In this document: in pieces, positions 1 to 8,307 of the stretch
Layout: the number at the start of each line of letters is the position of its first letter
How positions within the stretch are numbered: position 1 is the stretch's first letter
NCBI GenBank assembly: GCA_015068665.1
Contig: SVKB01000002.1
Location: forward strand, 1 to 64,000
Source: Oscillospiraceae bacterium
Lineage (GTDB): Bacteria; Bacillota; Clostridia; UMGS1840; HGM11507
Length of the DNA stretch: 64,000 nucleotides
Reading direction: 5' to 3'
Translations under genes and position numbers: made by a program
The notes under the pieces: model-generated
What the model saw: the letters and a program-made list of their open reading frames with translations, nothing else
The model's database searches: none
Told to the model about the DNA's origin: nothing

Positions 1-320
1 TTTTACGCTATATTATAGCTAAGGACTGAAAGCCTAAATCCGGCTTTCAGCCCAGAAAATTCACTTAGATTATATTATCATTTTGGAGCCAAATTTGAGG
101 TTTACACAAAATGAGGGATTGCCCCGTCGGAGAGCTATCCGAACTCGCCTCAAACCCTTAAAAATAGGCTTTTTCTTCGTTGTCGGTTTCGATATACCTT
201 GTATTATCAAAACCTTCCGCCTTGAAAAATCACAATTTTAAAGGGTTATAGGTTCTATAAGAATTTTCAAATTAGGAAATTTTTAGATAGAATGAGGCAA
301 AAACGCAGGTAATATTCGGA

Positions 321-397
321 TATTACCGAGGATTTTAACGATATTATATCAAAAATTTACAATTTAAAAACGAGTTCGGATAACTTTCCGACGGCTA
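321..397 (+). repeat. Dispersed repeat, copy 1
   Basis: About 77 nt that recur as the reverse complement at 4921-4999. Both copies share an A/T-rich middle and the core CGTCGGAAAGTTATCCGAACT (given here on the 4921 strand). A shorter related copy of the core lies at 125-147 with two mismatches in 23. All copies are intergenic. This may be a small non-autonomous mobile or structural element; nothing shows mobility directly. Confidence 0.75.
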
Positions 398-455
398 ACC
401 ATTAAAAAGGTAAAGATTTTAAAAAAATCTTTAAAACTTAAGTTTTTGGTTATGA

Positions 456-527
456 ATAAACTTAGCCACTCGACGTATCTAATACGCCTTCGGGTGACCC
501 AAAATCAAAGATTTTGGCTAAGTTTAT
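456..527. repeat. Long hairpin with dispersed inner repeat
   Basis: Perfect 13-nt arms at 456-468 and 515-527 enclose a 46-nt loop. Inside, 472-489 reads as a small cruciform sequence that recurs, inverted and with one inserted base, at 15331-15349. Neither site has a T-tract that would make it an obvious terminator. Confidence 0.55.
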
Positions 528-568
528 CCATTCTGAAGATTTTTTCCTATCCCCTCTGAATTGTTTTA

Positions 569-610
569 GGGGCTGTAAATAAAAAATTTACAGCCCCATT
601 TATTTTTTAG
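569..610 (+). terminator. Hairpin terminator
   Basis: A 12-bp perfect stem (569-580 with 586-597) is followed on the + strand by an A/T-rich stretch with a run of six T. It would end a rightward transcript from the gene-free region to its left, and may separate that from the possible RNA that follows. Confidence 0.5.
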
Positions 611-812
611 TTAACCCGCAAGTGCCGTACAATCCTTATAAAAACCTGCTTTTGCAGGTGGGTACTCGCCCGTCAACTTTACTGTTTCCCCTATCGCCAG
701 CCTTTCGGGTGGGGGGCATACAAACCGTATCCGGAGACAAAATTCCCTTTTCATTGTTATCGGTTAATATAAAATGATTGCTATCGAACACCGCAGGTGT
801 TTTTTATTTTTT
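606..812 (+). ncRNA. Possible structured RNA, family unassigned
   Basis: About 200 nt of relatively G/C-rich sequence without a reading frame, lying between one hairpin terminator and a second, strong one. Visible helices include an 'acctgc tttt gcaggt' hairpin near 645-660 and a C-rich/G-rich stem around 690-717. The strong terminator at 788-813 points rightward, which makes a + strand transcript likely. It does not show the hallmark motifs of SRP RNA, RNase P RNA or tmRNA. Families such as the raiA motif or 6S RNA are open possibilities that I cannot confirm. Confidence 0.35.
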
Positions 813-813
813 T
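788..813 (+). terminator. Intrinsic terminator
   Basis: Stem AACACC/GGTGTT (788-793, 797-802) is followed by a long T-rich run on the + strand. It overlaps the stop codon of the converging SLH gene, whose own strand shows no T-tract here, so it probably ends the rightward RNA candidate. Confidence 0.65.
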
Positions 814-1847
814 AAAAGCATAAGCTTATGAATGATTTTGGCAGCCTCAGCTCTCGATGTGGTGGCATTGGGCTCAAACATACTATTCCCTTTTCCGTGA
901 ATAATATCCGCCTCCTGAAGTTTTATTATAGGCTCGTAGGCATAATAGGTAAACTGATTCCTGTCATAAAACTCGGTGGAATATTTAAGCTTTGGCAGAG
1001 TAATATCAGCACGAAGTGCGGCACGGTAAGCAATTGAGCACATATCCTGCCTTGTTATATAAACACCGTCATCAAATACCGGTTCATCATATATCCCCTG
1101 AATAAGCGCATAGAATTCTGCAGCGGCAAGATAGGATTTATACCATTTGCCTTCAGCACCTCCACCGAACTCAGCATCAAACATACTGTTCGTTTTAAGC
1201 ATAGCCTCAACTATCATCTTCAGGAATTCCTCACGGGTAACTGGCTTTGCAGGTTCATATTTTCCTTCTCCTGTACCTTTAACAACCCCATTTTCATAAA
1301 GATAAACTATACTCTCAATCGCCCAGTCATATTCCTTTATATCATCAAAGGGAAGAATAATTTCAGGCTCGGGTTCAGGTTCGGGCTCAGGTTCCGGCTC
1401 AGGCTCAGGGTCATGAACGCCTATATAGTCATCATCCATTTCAAATATAAGCTTTTCATTAAAAACAATTCGCTTAAAATTTGACATACAGTCGGGAACA
1501 GTTCTATAGGTAAGCATATGCACTATTTCCTCCTGATATGCCATATCGAAGGCAATAAGTATGGGAATATGCTCTTCCTTCTGCATAACCTGAAGCAGAA
1601 CTGTTATAAAATAAGTATCAAGGTCCTGGGCATAAATAGGCGTCTGAAAGGCGGCAACAGTAGAGTCCATATCATCCAGAAAAGCTTTGAGGGCTTCATC
1701 CTCCACCCCCACGCCTTTACATCTTACAATAAAATCATCCTCTATAGCACAAAGGTTTTCATAGGTGGACATACCTTGCGGGGATGCATAGGAAAGAACA
1801 GACAGTATCAGAGAAAAAACAACTGTAAATAACAGAATTCTTTTCAT
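804..1847 (-). CDS. SLH-domain secreted surface protein
   Basis: Predicted cell-surface protein of 347 residues. It begins with a signal peptide (MKRILLFTVVFSLILSVLSYA), continues with about 115 residues I do not recognise, then a Pro-Glu repeat linker of about 16 residues, and ends with three S-layer homology repeats over about the last 180 residues (each with a TREEF- or SRAEA-like motif). SLH repeats bind pyruvylated secondary wall polymer, so the protein should sit on the outer wall face. An upstream TTG would add two residues, but the ATG at 1847 lies six bases after AAGGAGG and is preferred. It is a single gene, convergent with the possible RNA to its left. The job of the N-terminal domain is unknown. 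Confidence 0.88.
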   Translation of the reverse strand: MKRILLFTVVFSLILSVLSYASPQGMSTYENLCAIEDDFIVRCKGVGVEDEALKAFLDDMDSTVAAFQTPIYAQDLDTYFITVLLQVMQKEEHIPILIAFDMAYQEEIVHMLTYRTVPDCMSNFKRIVFNEKLIFEMDDDYIGVHDPEPEPEPEPEPEPEPEIILPFDDIKEYDWAIESIVYLYENGVVKGTGEGKYEPAKPVTREEFLKMIVEAMLKTNSMFDAEFGGGAEGKWYKSYLAAAEFYALIQGIYDEPVFDDGVYITRQDMCSIAYRAALRADITLPKLKYSTEFYDRNQFTYYAYEPIIKLQEADIIHGKGNSMFEPNATTSRAEAAKIIHKLMLLKK

Positions 1848-1960
1848 ATACAACCTCCTTTATGCTTTATATATACATTATACTATATTCAATAAAAAAA
1901 ATAAATAATTATTTTTAAAAAATTTAATAATATTTAAAAAGGCAAAAAGGACGGTAGAAA

Positions 1961-2611
1961 ATGATTCTTATCATAAAAACAGTTATTTTATATTTTTCGG
2001 TGATTTTTTCACTAAGACTTATGGGGAAAAAGCAGATTGCTCAGCTTGAGCCCGCCGAGCTTACGGTAGCCATTATGATGTCCGAGCTTACAACCATCCC
2101 CTTGTCTGAGCCCGATGTTCCGATTTTGAACGGAATAATTCCGGTGTTTATTTTAGGTGCAATTGAAATTTTAATATCTGCACTTATGATAAAAAATCTG
2201 AAATTCAGGTATCTTATAACCGGGCATCCCACAGTTATAGTGGAAAACGGAAAAATTAAGGATGAAGCTTTAAAATGCACTCATTTTACCACCGATGATC
2301 TGCTTTGTGAAATGCGTCTTAACGGAGTATCCTCCATTACTGACATAAGCTGTGCCGTTTTGGAAACCGGCGGAAGAGTAAGCTTCTTTTTAAACAAAAA
2401 TGCTCCTCAGGAAAATTGCGGGGCACCGTCCTTTTCCATTATCAGCAAGGGAATTCTTATGGAGAAAAATTTAAAAAATGTGGGAAAGGATAAAAAATGG
2501 CTTGAAAAACAGCTGAAAAAATTAAACTGTGAAAACACAAAGGAAATCCTTCTGCTTACCGCAAGCACCGAGGGGGTTACTTATTTTCAAAAAAGGAAGT
2601 TGAAAAAATGA
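1961..2611 (+). CDS. DUF421 membrane protein (YetF/YcaP-like)
   Basis: Membrane protein of 216 residues of the DUF421 family. Three hydrophobic segments fill the first 80 residues, including the family-typical stretch RLMGKKQIAQLEPAEL. They are followed by a soluble domain with the conserved GxPTVIVENGKI region. Family members occur in many spore-forming and other Firmicutes; their biochemical role is not established. The stop overlaps the start of the next gene (ATGA), so the two are translationally coupled. The ribosome site before the ATG is weak (AGGACGG). Confidence 0.9.
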   Translation: MILIIKTVILYFSVIFSLRLMGKKQIAQLEPAELTVAIMMSELTTIPLSEPDVPILNGIIPVFILGAIEILISALMIKNLKFRYLITGHPTVIVENGKIKDEALKCTHFTTDDLLCEMRLNGVSSITDISCAVLETGGRVSFFLNKNAPQENCGAPSFSIISKGILMEKNLKNVGKDKKWLEKQLKKLNCENTKEILLLTASTEGVTYFQKRKLKK

Positions 2612-2967
2612 AAAGAATATATCCTGCAATTATAATAATAATCCTGATATGTATTTTTTGTATTGGCTACAGCTATATTCTTGGGAAGTATACCGATAAG
2701 CTTATAGGTACTCTTGATGAATTTGACCGCCTTGTTACCGAGGAGGACTTTGAGAGTGCCCGAAAAAAATTTACCAAACTTAACAGAGAGTGGGAAAATA
2801 CAAAACGAATTGCCGGAATTATTACAGGAAAGAAGGTGCTTGAGGAAATTGGCTTTTTTATAAGAGGTCTTGAATATTGCGTGAACCTTGAAGTCAAAAG
2901 GGATTGTCAGACCTATTACCTTTCGGCAAGGTATAATCTTGAAAACTTATCAAAGCCGTCTTATTAA
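2608..2967 (+). CDS. DUF4363 family protein
   Basis: Small protein of 119 residues with one N-terminal membrane anchor (IIIIILICIFCIGYSYIL) and a mostly helical extracytoplasmic part. The pairing of a DUF421 gene with a DUF4363 gene is a recurrent one in Clostridia, and the 4-base overlap with the DUF421 gene supports joint function. No catalytic motif is visible and the function is unknown. Confidence 0.85.
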   Translation: MKRIYPAIIIIILICIFCIGYSYILGKYTDKLIGTLDEFDRLVTEEDFESARKKFTKLNREWENTKRIAGIITGKKVLEEIGFFIRGLEYCVNLEVKRDCQTYYLSARYNLENLSKPSY

Positions 2968-3020
2968 AAACAGCATATAATATAATCAGAAAAGGAATTC
3001 TTTTCTGAAGGAGGATTAAT

Positions 3021-3269
3021 ATGAAATATTATCTGGCAACCTTCTCATCTATAACCTTTGCCAATAAAATAAAAAAGCATCTTATCAATACACCGGGATT
3101 TATAACCCTTATGCATACCCCCTCCTCCCTTTCCGAAAAAGGCTGCTCTTATGCTTTAAGATTCAGGGAGGATAAGCTTAAGGAGGTGCTTGATACCGCA
3201 GAAGAAATGAATATTAAGATTCTTGGACTTTATACTGAAGAAAACAATCTTTTTAAAAAGCTTAAATGA
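3021..3269 (+). CDS. DUF3343 putative Se/S carrier-like protein
   Basis: Protein of 82 residues with the DUF3343 fold, described in databases as a putative selenium/sulfur carrier-like domain. It has a good ribosome site (GGAGG, 6-7 bases before ATG). It overlaps the start of the cysteine desulfurase by four bases. The pair therefore probably acts together, with the desulfurase mobilising sulfur (or selenium) from cysteine and the small protein receiving or modulating it. Cys is present in the 'KGCSYALRF' segment. The carrier role is inferred from family and context only. Confidence 0.85.
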   Translation: MKYYLATFSSITFANKIKKHLINTPGFITLMHTPSSLSEKGCSYALRFREDKLKEVLDTAEEMNIKILGLYTEENNLFKKLK

Positions 3270-4393
3270 TATATCTTGACAACGCTGCCACCACGGGAAA
3301 GAAACCGCCCGAGGTTTTAAAGGCGGTTTCGGATGCTCTTGTTGCTTCAGCAAATCCCGGAAGGGCATCCCATAGCAGAGGGCGGCGCGCTCTTGATACA
3401 GTTTATGAAACAAGAGAGGCTCTTTCCCGCCTTTTTAAAATAAATACTCCCGAGCGATTTGTGCTTACCCCCAACGCCACCTACGGTCTTAATTTTGCCA
3501 TAAAGGGAATTTTAAAGACGGGGGATCACTGTATCACTACCGCAATGGAGCATAACTCAGTGCTTCGCCCTCTTTATTCGGTAAAAGGACTTGAAATTAC
3601 CGTTTTGAAGGGGGACGGCTTCGGTTTTATAAAGCCTTATGAGGTTCTTGAAAATATAAGGGAAAATACAAAGCTTATTATCATAAATCATTCCTCTAAC
3701 GTTAACGGAGTTATTCAGGATATTGAGGGAATTTCCCGTCTTTTAAAGGACACAAATATTCCCATTTTAATTGATGCATCCCAGACTGCGGGTATTATAG
3801 ATATAAGTTGGGAGGATTTTTCACTTATTGCATTTCCCGGGCACAAGGGACTTTACGGTCCCCAGGGAACAGGTGGCCTTTATGTAAGTCCATCAATCCA
3901 AATGGATACAATTATTGAAGGGGGTACCGGAAGCAGCTCTTACGATTATGAAAATCCGCTGTTTTTACCTGACCGCTTTGAAAGCGGAACCCTTAATACC
4001 CCGGGCTGTGCAGGGCTTACCAAAGGAATTGAATTTATTGAAAAAAACGGAATTGAAAATATATTAAGCTATGAACACTCTTTAATTTCAGCTCTTCTTA
4101 ATGAGCTTTTAAATATGGATAAAATTGTTTTATATTCTCCAAAGGATGTAAGTAAGCTTTCCAACTCTTTAGCCTTCAATATAAAAGGGCTTGACAGCAG
4201 TAAGGTCGCACATATTCTTGACAGCCGTTTCGATATCGGGGTGCGTCCCGGTCTTCATTGTGCTCCCCTTGCTCATAAAAGACTCGGAACACTTGATACG
4301 GGGGCTGTAAGAGTAAGTGTTTCATATTTTAATACAAAAGAGGAAATAAAAAGATTCATTGATGCAATATACAAAATAAAAAACGGTGTGTGA
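3266..4393 (+). CDS. Cysteine desulfurase family protein
   Basis: PLP-dependent class V aminotransferase-fold enzyme of 375 residues, close to the TIGR01977 (EF2568-type) subgroup of NifS/SufS-like desulfurases. Visible landmarks are the N-terminal YLDNAATTGKKP, MEHNSVLRPL (PLP-stacking His), DASQTAG (Asp binding the PLP ring), FPGHKGLYGPQGTGG (Schiff-base Lys) and RPGLHCAPLAH (active-site Cys region). It likely converts cysteine to alanine with transfer of sulfur to its own Cys. Its start overlaps the DUF3343 gene, which suggests a dedicated acceptor. It is distinct from housekeeping IscS/SufS because no Fe-S scaffold gene is nearby. Confidence 0.92.
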   Translation: MIYLDNAATTGKKPPEVLKAVSDALVASANPGRASHSRGRRALDTVYETREALSRLFKINTPERFVLTPNATYGLNFAIKGILKTGDHCITTAMEHNSVLRPLYSVKGLEITVLKGDGFGFIKPYEVLENIRENTKLIIINHSSNVNGVIQDIEGISRLLKDTNIPILIDASQTAGIIDISWEDFSLIAFPGHKGLYGPQGTGGLYVSPSIQMDTIIEGGTGSSSYDYENPLFLPDRFESGTLNTPGCAGLTKGIEFIEKNGIENILSYEHSLISALLNELLNMDKIVLYSPKDVSKLSNSLAFNIKGLDSSKVAHILDSRFDIGVRPGLHCAPLAHKRLGTLDTGAVRVSVSYFNTKEEIKRFIDAIYKIKNGV

Positions 4394-4403
4394 ACACCGT
4401 TTT
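4381..4403. terminator. Bidirectional terminator
   Basis: Arms AAACGGTGT and ACACCGTTT (4381-4389, 4394-4402) with T-rich sequence on both outer sides. It serves the desulfurase operon rightward and the converging lipoprotein gene leftward. Confidence 0.8.
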
Positions 4404-4404
4404 A

Positions 4405-4905
4405 TTATTTTACCGAATATTCATATTTTTTATCGAGATATCTGAATATAACTGTTTTTATTTTTGTATCAACAGGCATATCAGAAACAAAAAGCGCATT
4501 TACCTTTTCACCTGATTTTACGGTTATATTTTCCTTACCCGTTTTATTCTCGTAATACTCTCCCATATAAACCTCATCCTTTTCATCAATGAGAAGGATT
4601 TCCACAGAATGGTCAATATCAATATCAAAGCTTTCCTTATTTTCAAAGGTATAGCTTACAAGATAATATTTACCGTCACTGTTTGAAAGAGTAACCTTTG
4701 TCTTGTTATCCTCAAACTCCACATAAAGAGCTTCACTTATTTCCTCAACGGAAAAAACGATATTTCCAAGCTTTGAATCCTTCGGAAGAACATTTTCTTC
4801 CTTCTGAGGTACATTTACATCAGGCTCTTCGGGAATTTCGGTAACTGTCATACACCCTGTAAGACACAAACTTAAAAGAAGAATTGATATAATTATTTTT
4901 TTCAT
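4405..4905 (-). CDS. Putative lipoprotein, DUF4352-like
   Basis: Secreted lipoprotein of 166 residues. The lipobox LTGC lies at residues 15-18 after a hydrophobic signal. A charged linker follows, then a beta-rich domain of about 115 residues (VSYTFENKESFDI..., VKSGEKVNALFVSDMPVD) that resembles the telokin-like/DUF4352 immunoglobulin-type domains of Firmicute lipoproteins. No enzyme motif is visible. Ribosome site AAGGATG lies before the ATG. It is probably monocistronic, since a dispersed repeat separates it from the kinase upstream. Confidence 0.8.
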   Translation of the reverse strand: MKKIIISILLLSLCLTGCMTVTEIPEEPDVNVPQKEENVLPKDSKLGNIVFSVEEISEALYVEFEDNKTKVTLSNSDGKYYLVSYTFENKESFDIDIDHSVEILLIDEKDEVYMGEYYENKTGKENITVKSGEKVNALFVSDMPVDTKIKTVIFRYLDKKYEYSVK

Positions 4906-4920
4906 AGCGTCACATCCTTA

Positions 4921-4999
4921 TAGCCGTCGGAAAGTTATCCGAACTCGTTTTTAAATTGTAAATTTTTGATAAACAATCGTTAAAAGCCCCGGTAATACT
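4921..4999 (-). repeat. Dispersed repeat, copy 2
   Basis: Reverse-complement copy of 321-397, filling the whole gap between the ROK kinase stop codon and the lipoprotein gene. The element abuts the kinase stop at 4999. It may have been inserted there; no target duplication could be made out. Confidence 0.75.
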
Positions 5000-5937
5000 T
5001 ACATAGCACAAAAAGCCGCACCGATTATACCTGCATCGTTAAACAGCTTTGCAATTTCCAGGCTGCATTTTTCAACATAATTATTGTATTTACAGCTGTA
5101 AACCTGCTCCTTAAGAGGATTTAAAAGATAATCCCCTTCCTTGGAAATTCCTCCGCCGATTACAATTTTTTGAGGCTGGAACACATTGATTATGGAAGTT
5201 ATACCCACGCCAATGTACTTAATATACAAATCAACAACCTGCTTTGCCGCTTTATCACCTTTTTTAGCACAGTCAAAGGCACATCTTCCGTTAACCTCAC
5301 CGTTTTCTTCCACCCATTTATTCATTAAAGAATCAGGATTTTTCAAAATAGCCTCCTTGGTAAAATTACATAAAGCTGTAACCGAGGCATACTGCTCCCA
5401 GCATCCCTTACAACCGCAGGAGCACTCAAGACCGTCACCTTCAATAATCAGATGACCTATTTCAGAGCCTGCACCGTTAAAGCCGGAATACACCTTGGAA
5501 TCAAGAATAATTCCACCGCCCACTCCTGTTCCGAGAGTAATAAAAATAAAGCTTTTTGAATTATTACCGTAAAACTTATACTCCGCCATTGCGGCACAGT
5601 TTGCATCGTTTTCTATGCTTATTTTTTTAATACCGAGTCTTTCCGAAAGCTCTTTTCTTAAATTAACTCCGGTCATACCAAGATTACTTAAGTGTCTGAT
5701 AACCCCATCGTTATTATCAACAATTCCGGGACAGCCTGCACCAAGCCCGGCAATATCCAAAGAGGACAGCTTCATATCCTTCAAAAGCTTTTCGGAAACC
5801 GAGCACATCACATCAATAACCGCTTCCGCACCGTCTTTAGGTGTAGGTGCTGAGGTTTTTGCTAAAATCTCGCCCTTTTCATTAACAATACCTGCGGCAA
5901 CATTTGTTCCTCCAAGATCTATGCCTATATAATACAT
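4999..5937 (-). CDS. glcK: ROK family glucokinase
   Basis: Cytoplasmic ATP-dependent hexokinase of the ROK family, 312 residues. The phosphate-binding motif GIDLGGTNVAAGIV is at residues 4-17. Catalytic Asp lies in ENDANCAAMAE. The second phosphate motif is LGTGVGGG. The ROK zinc site GHLIIEGDGLECSCGCKGC carries His and the CxCGxxGC cysteines. This pattern is typical of Firmicute glucokinases that convert glucose to glucose 6-phosphate. The ribosome site is strong (CAGGAGGA). The next gene downstream of its promoter region is a small membrane protein on the same strand, 14 bases away. Confidence 0.93.
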   Translation of the reverse strand: MYYIGIDLGGTNVAAGIVNEKGEILAKTSAPTPKDGAEAVIDVMCSVSEKLLKDMKLSSLDIAGLGAGCPGIVDNNDGVIRHLSNLGMTGVNLRKELSERLGIKKISIENDANCAAMAEYKFYGNNSKSFIFITLGTGVGGGIILDSKVYSGFNGAGSEIGHLIIEGDGLECSCGCKGCWEQYASVTALCNFTKEAILKNPDSLMNKWVEENGEVNGRCAFDCAKKGDKAAKQVVDLYIKYIGVGITSIINVFQPQKIVIGGGISKEGDYLLNPLKEQVYSCKYNNYVEKCSLEIAKLFNDAGIIGAAFCAM

Positions 5938-5951
5938 ATCTTTCCTCCTGA

Positions 5952-6452
5952 TTAAAAAATCACTCTTTTAGAAATAAAGAATATAATTAAAACTATAAAT
6001 GAAACAATATTCCATCTTAAGCAAAAAAGAGAAATACCCCTTCTTGTGCAGACAGTATTCATAATTCTTTGCTGACTGTTTTCTTTTTTTCTGTGACTGC
6101 CTATCCTGATTCTGCACACAATATGCGAAGCACACCAGATAACGTTTATAATACTTACACCAAGCAATATATAATCGGTTACAAGCTTATACATAAAATT
6201 TACCGATTCCATCATATATGCTACGGGAACGCCCTCCAGTATGTAAGAATATTTTGCCGTAATCTGATTATAGTGACGGTAAAATTCCGGAGTGTTGCTT
6301 ATAACATTTTTTATAAGCAATGCCGTTAAAAAAGCAAAAACACCAAGGACAATTATTCTTAAAATTATATAGCCCACATCTGATTTATAATTATGATAAA
6401 CGGTAAGCCGTTCTTCTTTTTCGTAAGTCTGTGTAACCGGATATTCGTTCAT
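5952..6452 (-). CDS. Hypothetical three-helix membrane protein
   Basis: Unrecognised protein of 166 residues with a short basic/acidic N-terminus and three hydrophobic segments: VGYIILRIIVLGVFAFLTAL, YILLGVSIINVIWCASHIV and IVSFIVLIIFFI at the C-terminus. The start at 6452 is chosen because AGGAGG lies just before it; a longer frame to 6491 has no ribosome site. It lies 14 bases upstream of the glucokinase gene on the same strand, so the two are probably cotranscribed. No function can be proposed. Confidence 0.75.
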   Translation of the reverse strand: MNEYPVTQTYEKEERLTVYHNYKSDVGYIILRIIVLGVFAFLTALLIKNVISNTPEFYRHYNQITAKYSYILEGVPVAYMMESVNFMYKLVTDYILLGVSIINVIWCASHIVCRIRIGSHRKKENSQQRIMNTVCTRRGISLFCLRWNIVSFIVLIIFFISKRVIF

Positions 6453-6546
6453 ACTCCGCCTCCTGATATTATTTACATTATTATACACCATTATTTAAAA
6501 AAAGTAAATATATTAGTTTAGCCAATATATTTTTTTAAAAAAAATA

Positions 6547-6575
6547 TTGCATTACACTCAAATAAATGGTAAAAT
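6547..6575 (+). promoter_or_regulatory. Sigma-A promoter
   Basis: TTGCAT, 17 bases, TAAAAT, about 48 bases before the membrane-protein gene at 6624. It has close to consensus elements with ideal spacing. Confidence 0.6.
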
Positions 6576-6623
6576 AATATAAAATGCAGCCATGAAGGGC
6601 TTAATAAGAAAGGATACATAAAA

Positions 6624-7301
6624 ATGAACGAAACACTTTTAAATGAAAAAAGCAACTATTTCTCAGTAAAAAGAATTATTGCCATGGCACTTTCCGTTAT
6701 AGCAACTCTTTGCTATCTGTATTTTGCCATCAATCAGGTTTTTACACCGTATGTGGAAAGCCTTACAATGGTATTTGACCAGATGAAGTCAGGTATTGAG
6801 GTGCCTATGGGCTCTTATCTTATCCCGGTATTTACATTACTCCTACTTACATTCATTTTCTCAATTGCCCCTGTTGTAGGTGCATTTCTTCCTGCAAGCT
6901 GCAAAAAGGCTTCACTTATCATTATGATGATTCCTTTCGGATGGCAGTTCTCGGATGTTGTTCCCTCTGTTATCTCCGCAATTGCGCAGAAGGCTCCCTT
7001 TGAACAGGTAAAGGCTATTTACGCGCTTGCAGTTGCAGCTTTGTGCTTAATCGCAGCAGTTATTCTTAATGCCGCTGACGGTAAAAAGGCAGCAGTTGAG
7101 GCTGAAGAAGAAATTGAATTTATCCCCGAGGAAAGCGAATTTACCGTAGAATACTACGAAGAACCTGCTGATGAAGTTTCAGAGGCTACCGAAGAAGCTA
7201 CAGATGCAACCGAGGAAGAGATTGAAGCTGTTGATGAGGCAGGAGACCAGCTTTTCGAAGAGGTTAAAGAAGAAATCGAAGAAGAAGAAAACAAAGAGTA
7301 A
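6624..7301 (+). CDS. Membrane protein with long acidic tail
   Basis: Unrecognised protein of 225 residues. Four hydrophobic segments occupy residues 15-150 (about 15-37, 63-90, 93-115 and 127-148). They are followed by a cytoplasmic-type tail of about 70 residues that is almost entirely Glu, Asp, Ala and Thr. The tail has no basic counterpart and is probably disordered. The ribosome site is GAAAGGA. The gene stands alone between its own promoter and a hairpin terminator. No function proposed. Confidence 0.78.
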   Translation: MNETLLNEKSNYFSVKRIIAMALSVIATLCYLYFAINQVFTPYVESLTMVFDQMKSGIEVPMGSYLIPVFTLLLLTFIFSIAPVVGAFLPASCKKASLIIMMIPFGWQFSDVVPSVISAIAQKAPFEQVKAIYALAVAALCLIAAVILNAADGKKAAVEAEEEIEFIPEESEFTVEYYEEPADEVSEATEEATDATEEEIEAVDEAGDQLFEEVKEEIEEEENKE

Positions 7302-7312
7302 AATCAGTAATT

Positions 7313-7339
7313 AAAAAGCCATTTTTATAATGGCTTTTT
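7313..7339 (+). terminator. Intrinsic terminator
   Basis: Eleven-bp stem (7313-7323 with 7329-7339) whose second arm ends in five T. It ends the acidic-tail membrane protein gene. Confidence 0.8.
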
Positions 7340-7347
7340 AAAGTTAA

Positions 7348-8277
7348 ATGATATTTATGTATTACAAATATTCCGACTACTTAAAAGAAAAATACGGAGA
7401 AAAGGTTTATAAGCTTCCCATCAACATACCTGTTACCTGCCCTAACCGTGACGGTACAAAGGGCTACGGAGGGTGTATATTCTGCTCTCAGGCGGGTGCA
7501 GGCTTTGAAACCTTCAGCCCGATTACACCTATTGAAATCCAGGTTTCCTCCAATATGGAATATATAGGTAAAAAATACAATGCAAAAAAGTTTATAGGAT
7601 ATTTTCAGAATTATTCAAATACCTATCTTCCCGCAGAGGTTTTCTACAATAATCTTTTAAAGGTAAGCAAGTTTGATAACATAGTTGAGATTGCGGTTTC
7701 CACCCGCCCCGACTGTATCACCCGCGAGCATCTTTTATATGCAAAAAAAATAAAGGATGATACAGGAATTGAAATAATGTTTGAAATGGGGCTTCAGACC
7801 GCAAATGATGAGGCTTTGAAAATCCTTAACAGAGGTCATACGGTTGACGATTTTAAAAATTCGTCCGATATGATTAACGAATACGGCTTAAAGGCAGGCG
7901 CTCACGTTATACTTGGGCTTTTTACCGATACTAAAGAGGATGTTAAGAATACGGCTTTATTTTTAAATGAATGCAGAGTTTCCAATGTAAAATGCCATTC
8001 TCTTTATATTCTTAAAAACACAAAGCTCGCCACCATGTATGAAAGAGGAGAAATTACACTTAAAACCAAGGATGAGTTTATTGATGAGGTATTTACCTTC
8101 CTTTCATACCTTAATCCCGATATTCCCGTCCAGAGGCTTCTGGGACGCGCTCCCGAGGAGGAGACAATTTTCGAAAACTGGGGGCACAGCTGGAGAAAAA
8201 TCCAGAATGAGATTGAAGAAAAAATGAGAGAAACCGGATTTTTCCAGGGACAAGGTCTTAAACTGAAGAATTACTAA
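7348..8277 (+). CDS. TIGR01212 radical SAM protein (YhcC-like)
   Basis: Radical S-adenosylmethionine enzyme of 309 residues. The 4Fe-4S cysteines are in CPNRDGTKGYGGCIFC (residues about 31-46). The family-typical FQNYSNTYLP, VSTRPDC, EMGLQTAND and GLFTDTKEDV follow, and a C-terminal region precedes EENWGHSWRK-like sequence. Members of the YhcC/TIGR01212 family are widespread and their substrate is not settled. The ATG at 7348 has no clear ribosome site; an ATG at 7357 is an alternative start. The gene sits close behind a terminator and is followed by a small membrane-protein gene. Confidence 0.9.
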   Translation: MIFMYYKYSDYLKEKYGEKVYKLPINIPVTCPNRDGTKGYGGCIFCSQAGAGFETFSPITPIEIQVSSNMEYIGKKYNAKKFIGYFQNYSNTYLPAEVFYNNLLKVSKFDNIVEIAVSTRPDCITREHLLYAKKIKDDTGIEIMFEMGLQTANDEALKILNRGHTVDDFKNSSDMINEYGLKAGAHVILGLFTDTKEDVKNTALFLNECRVSNVKCHSLYILKNTKLATMYERGEITLKTKDEFIDEVFTFLSYLNPDIPVQRLLGRAPEEETIFENWGHSWRKIQNEIEEKMRETGFFQGQGLKLKNY

Positions 8278-8307
8278 TATACTTTTTTTAAGAAGGGAGT
8301 TTTAAAA

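Larger units (their letters stand above)
1..540. other. Intergenic, no protein gene seen
   Basis: I see no convincing coding sequence here. The stretch holds a hairpin (arms 27-35 and 43-51), a short copy of a dispersed repeat at 125-147, a longer copy at 321-397, and a large hairpin with 13-nt perfect arms at 456-468 and 515-527. The arrangement suggests a decayed or repeat-rich intergenic zone. Function is unknown. Confidence 0.6.
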
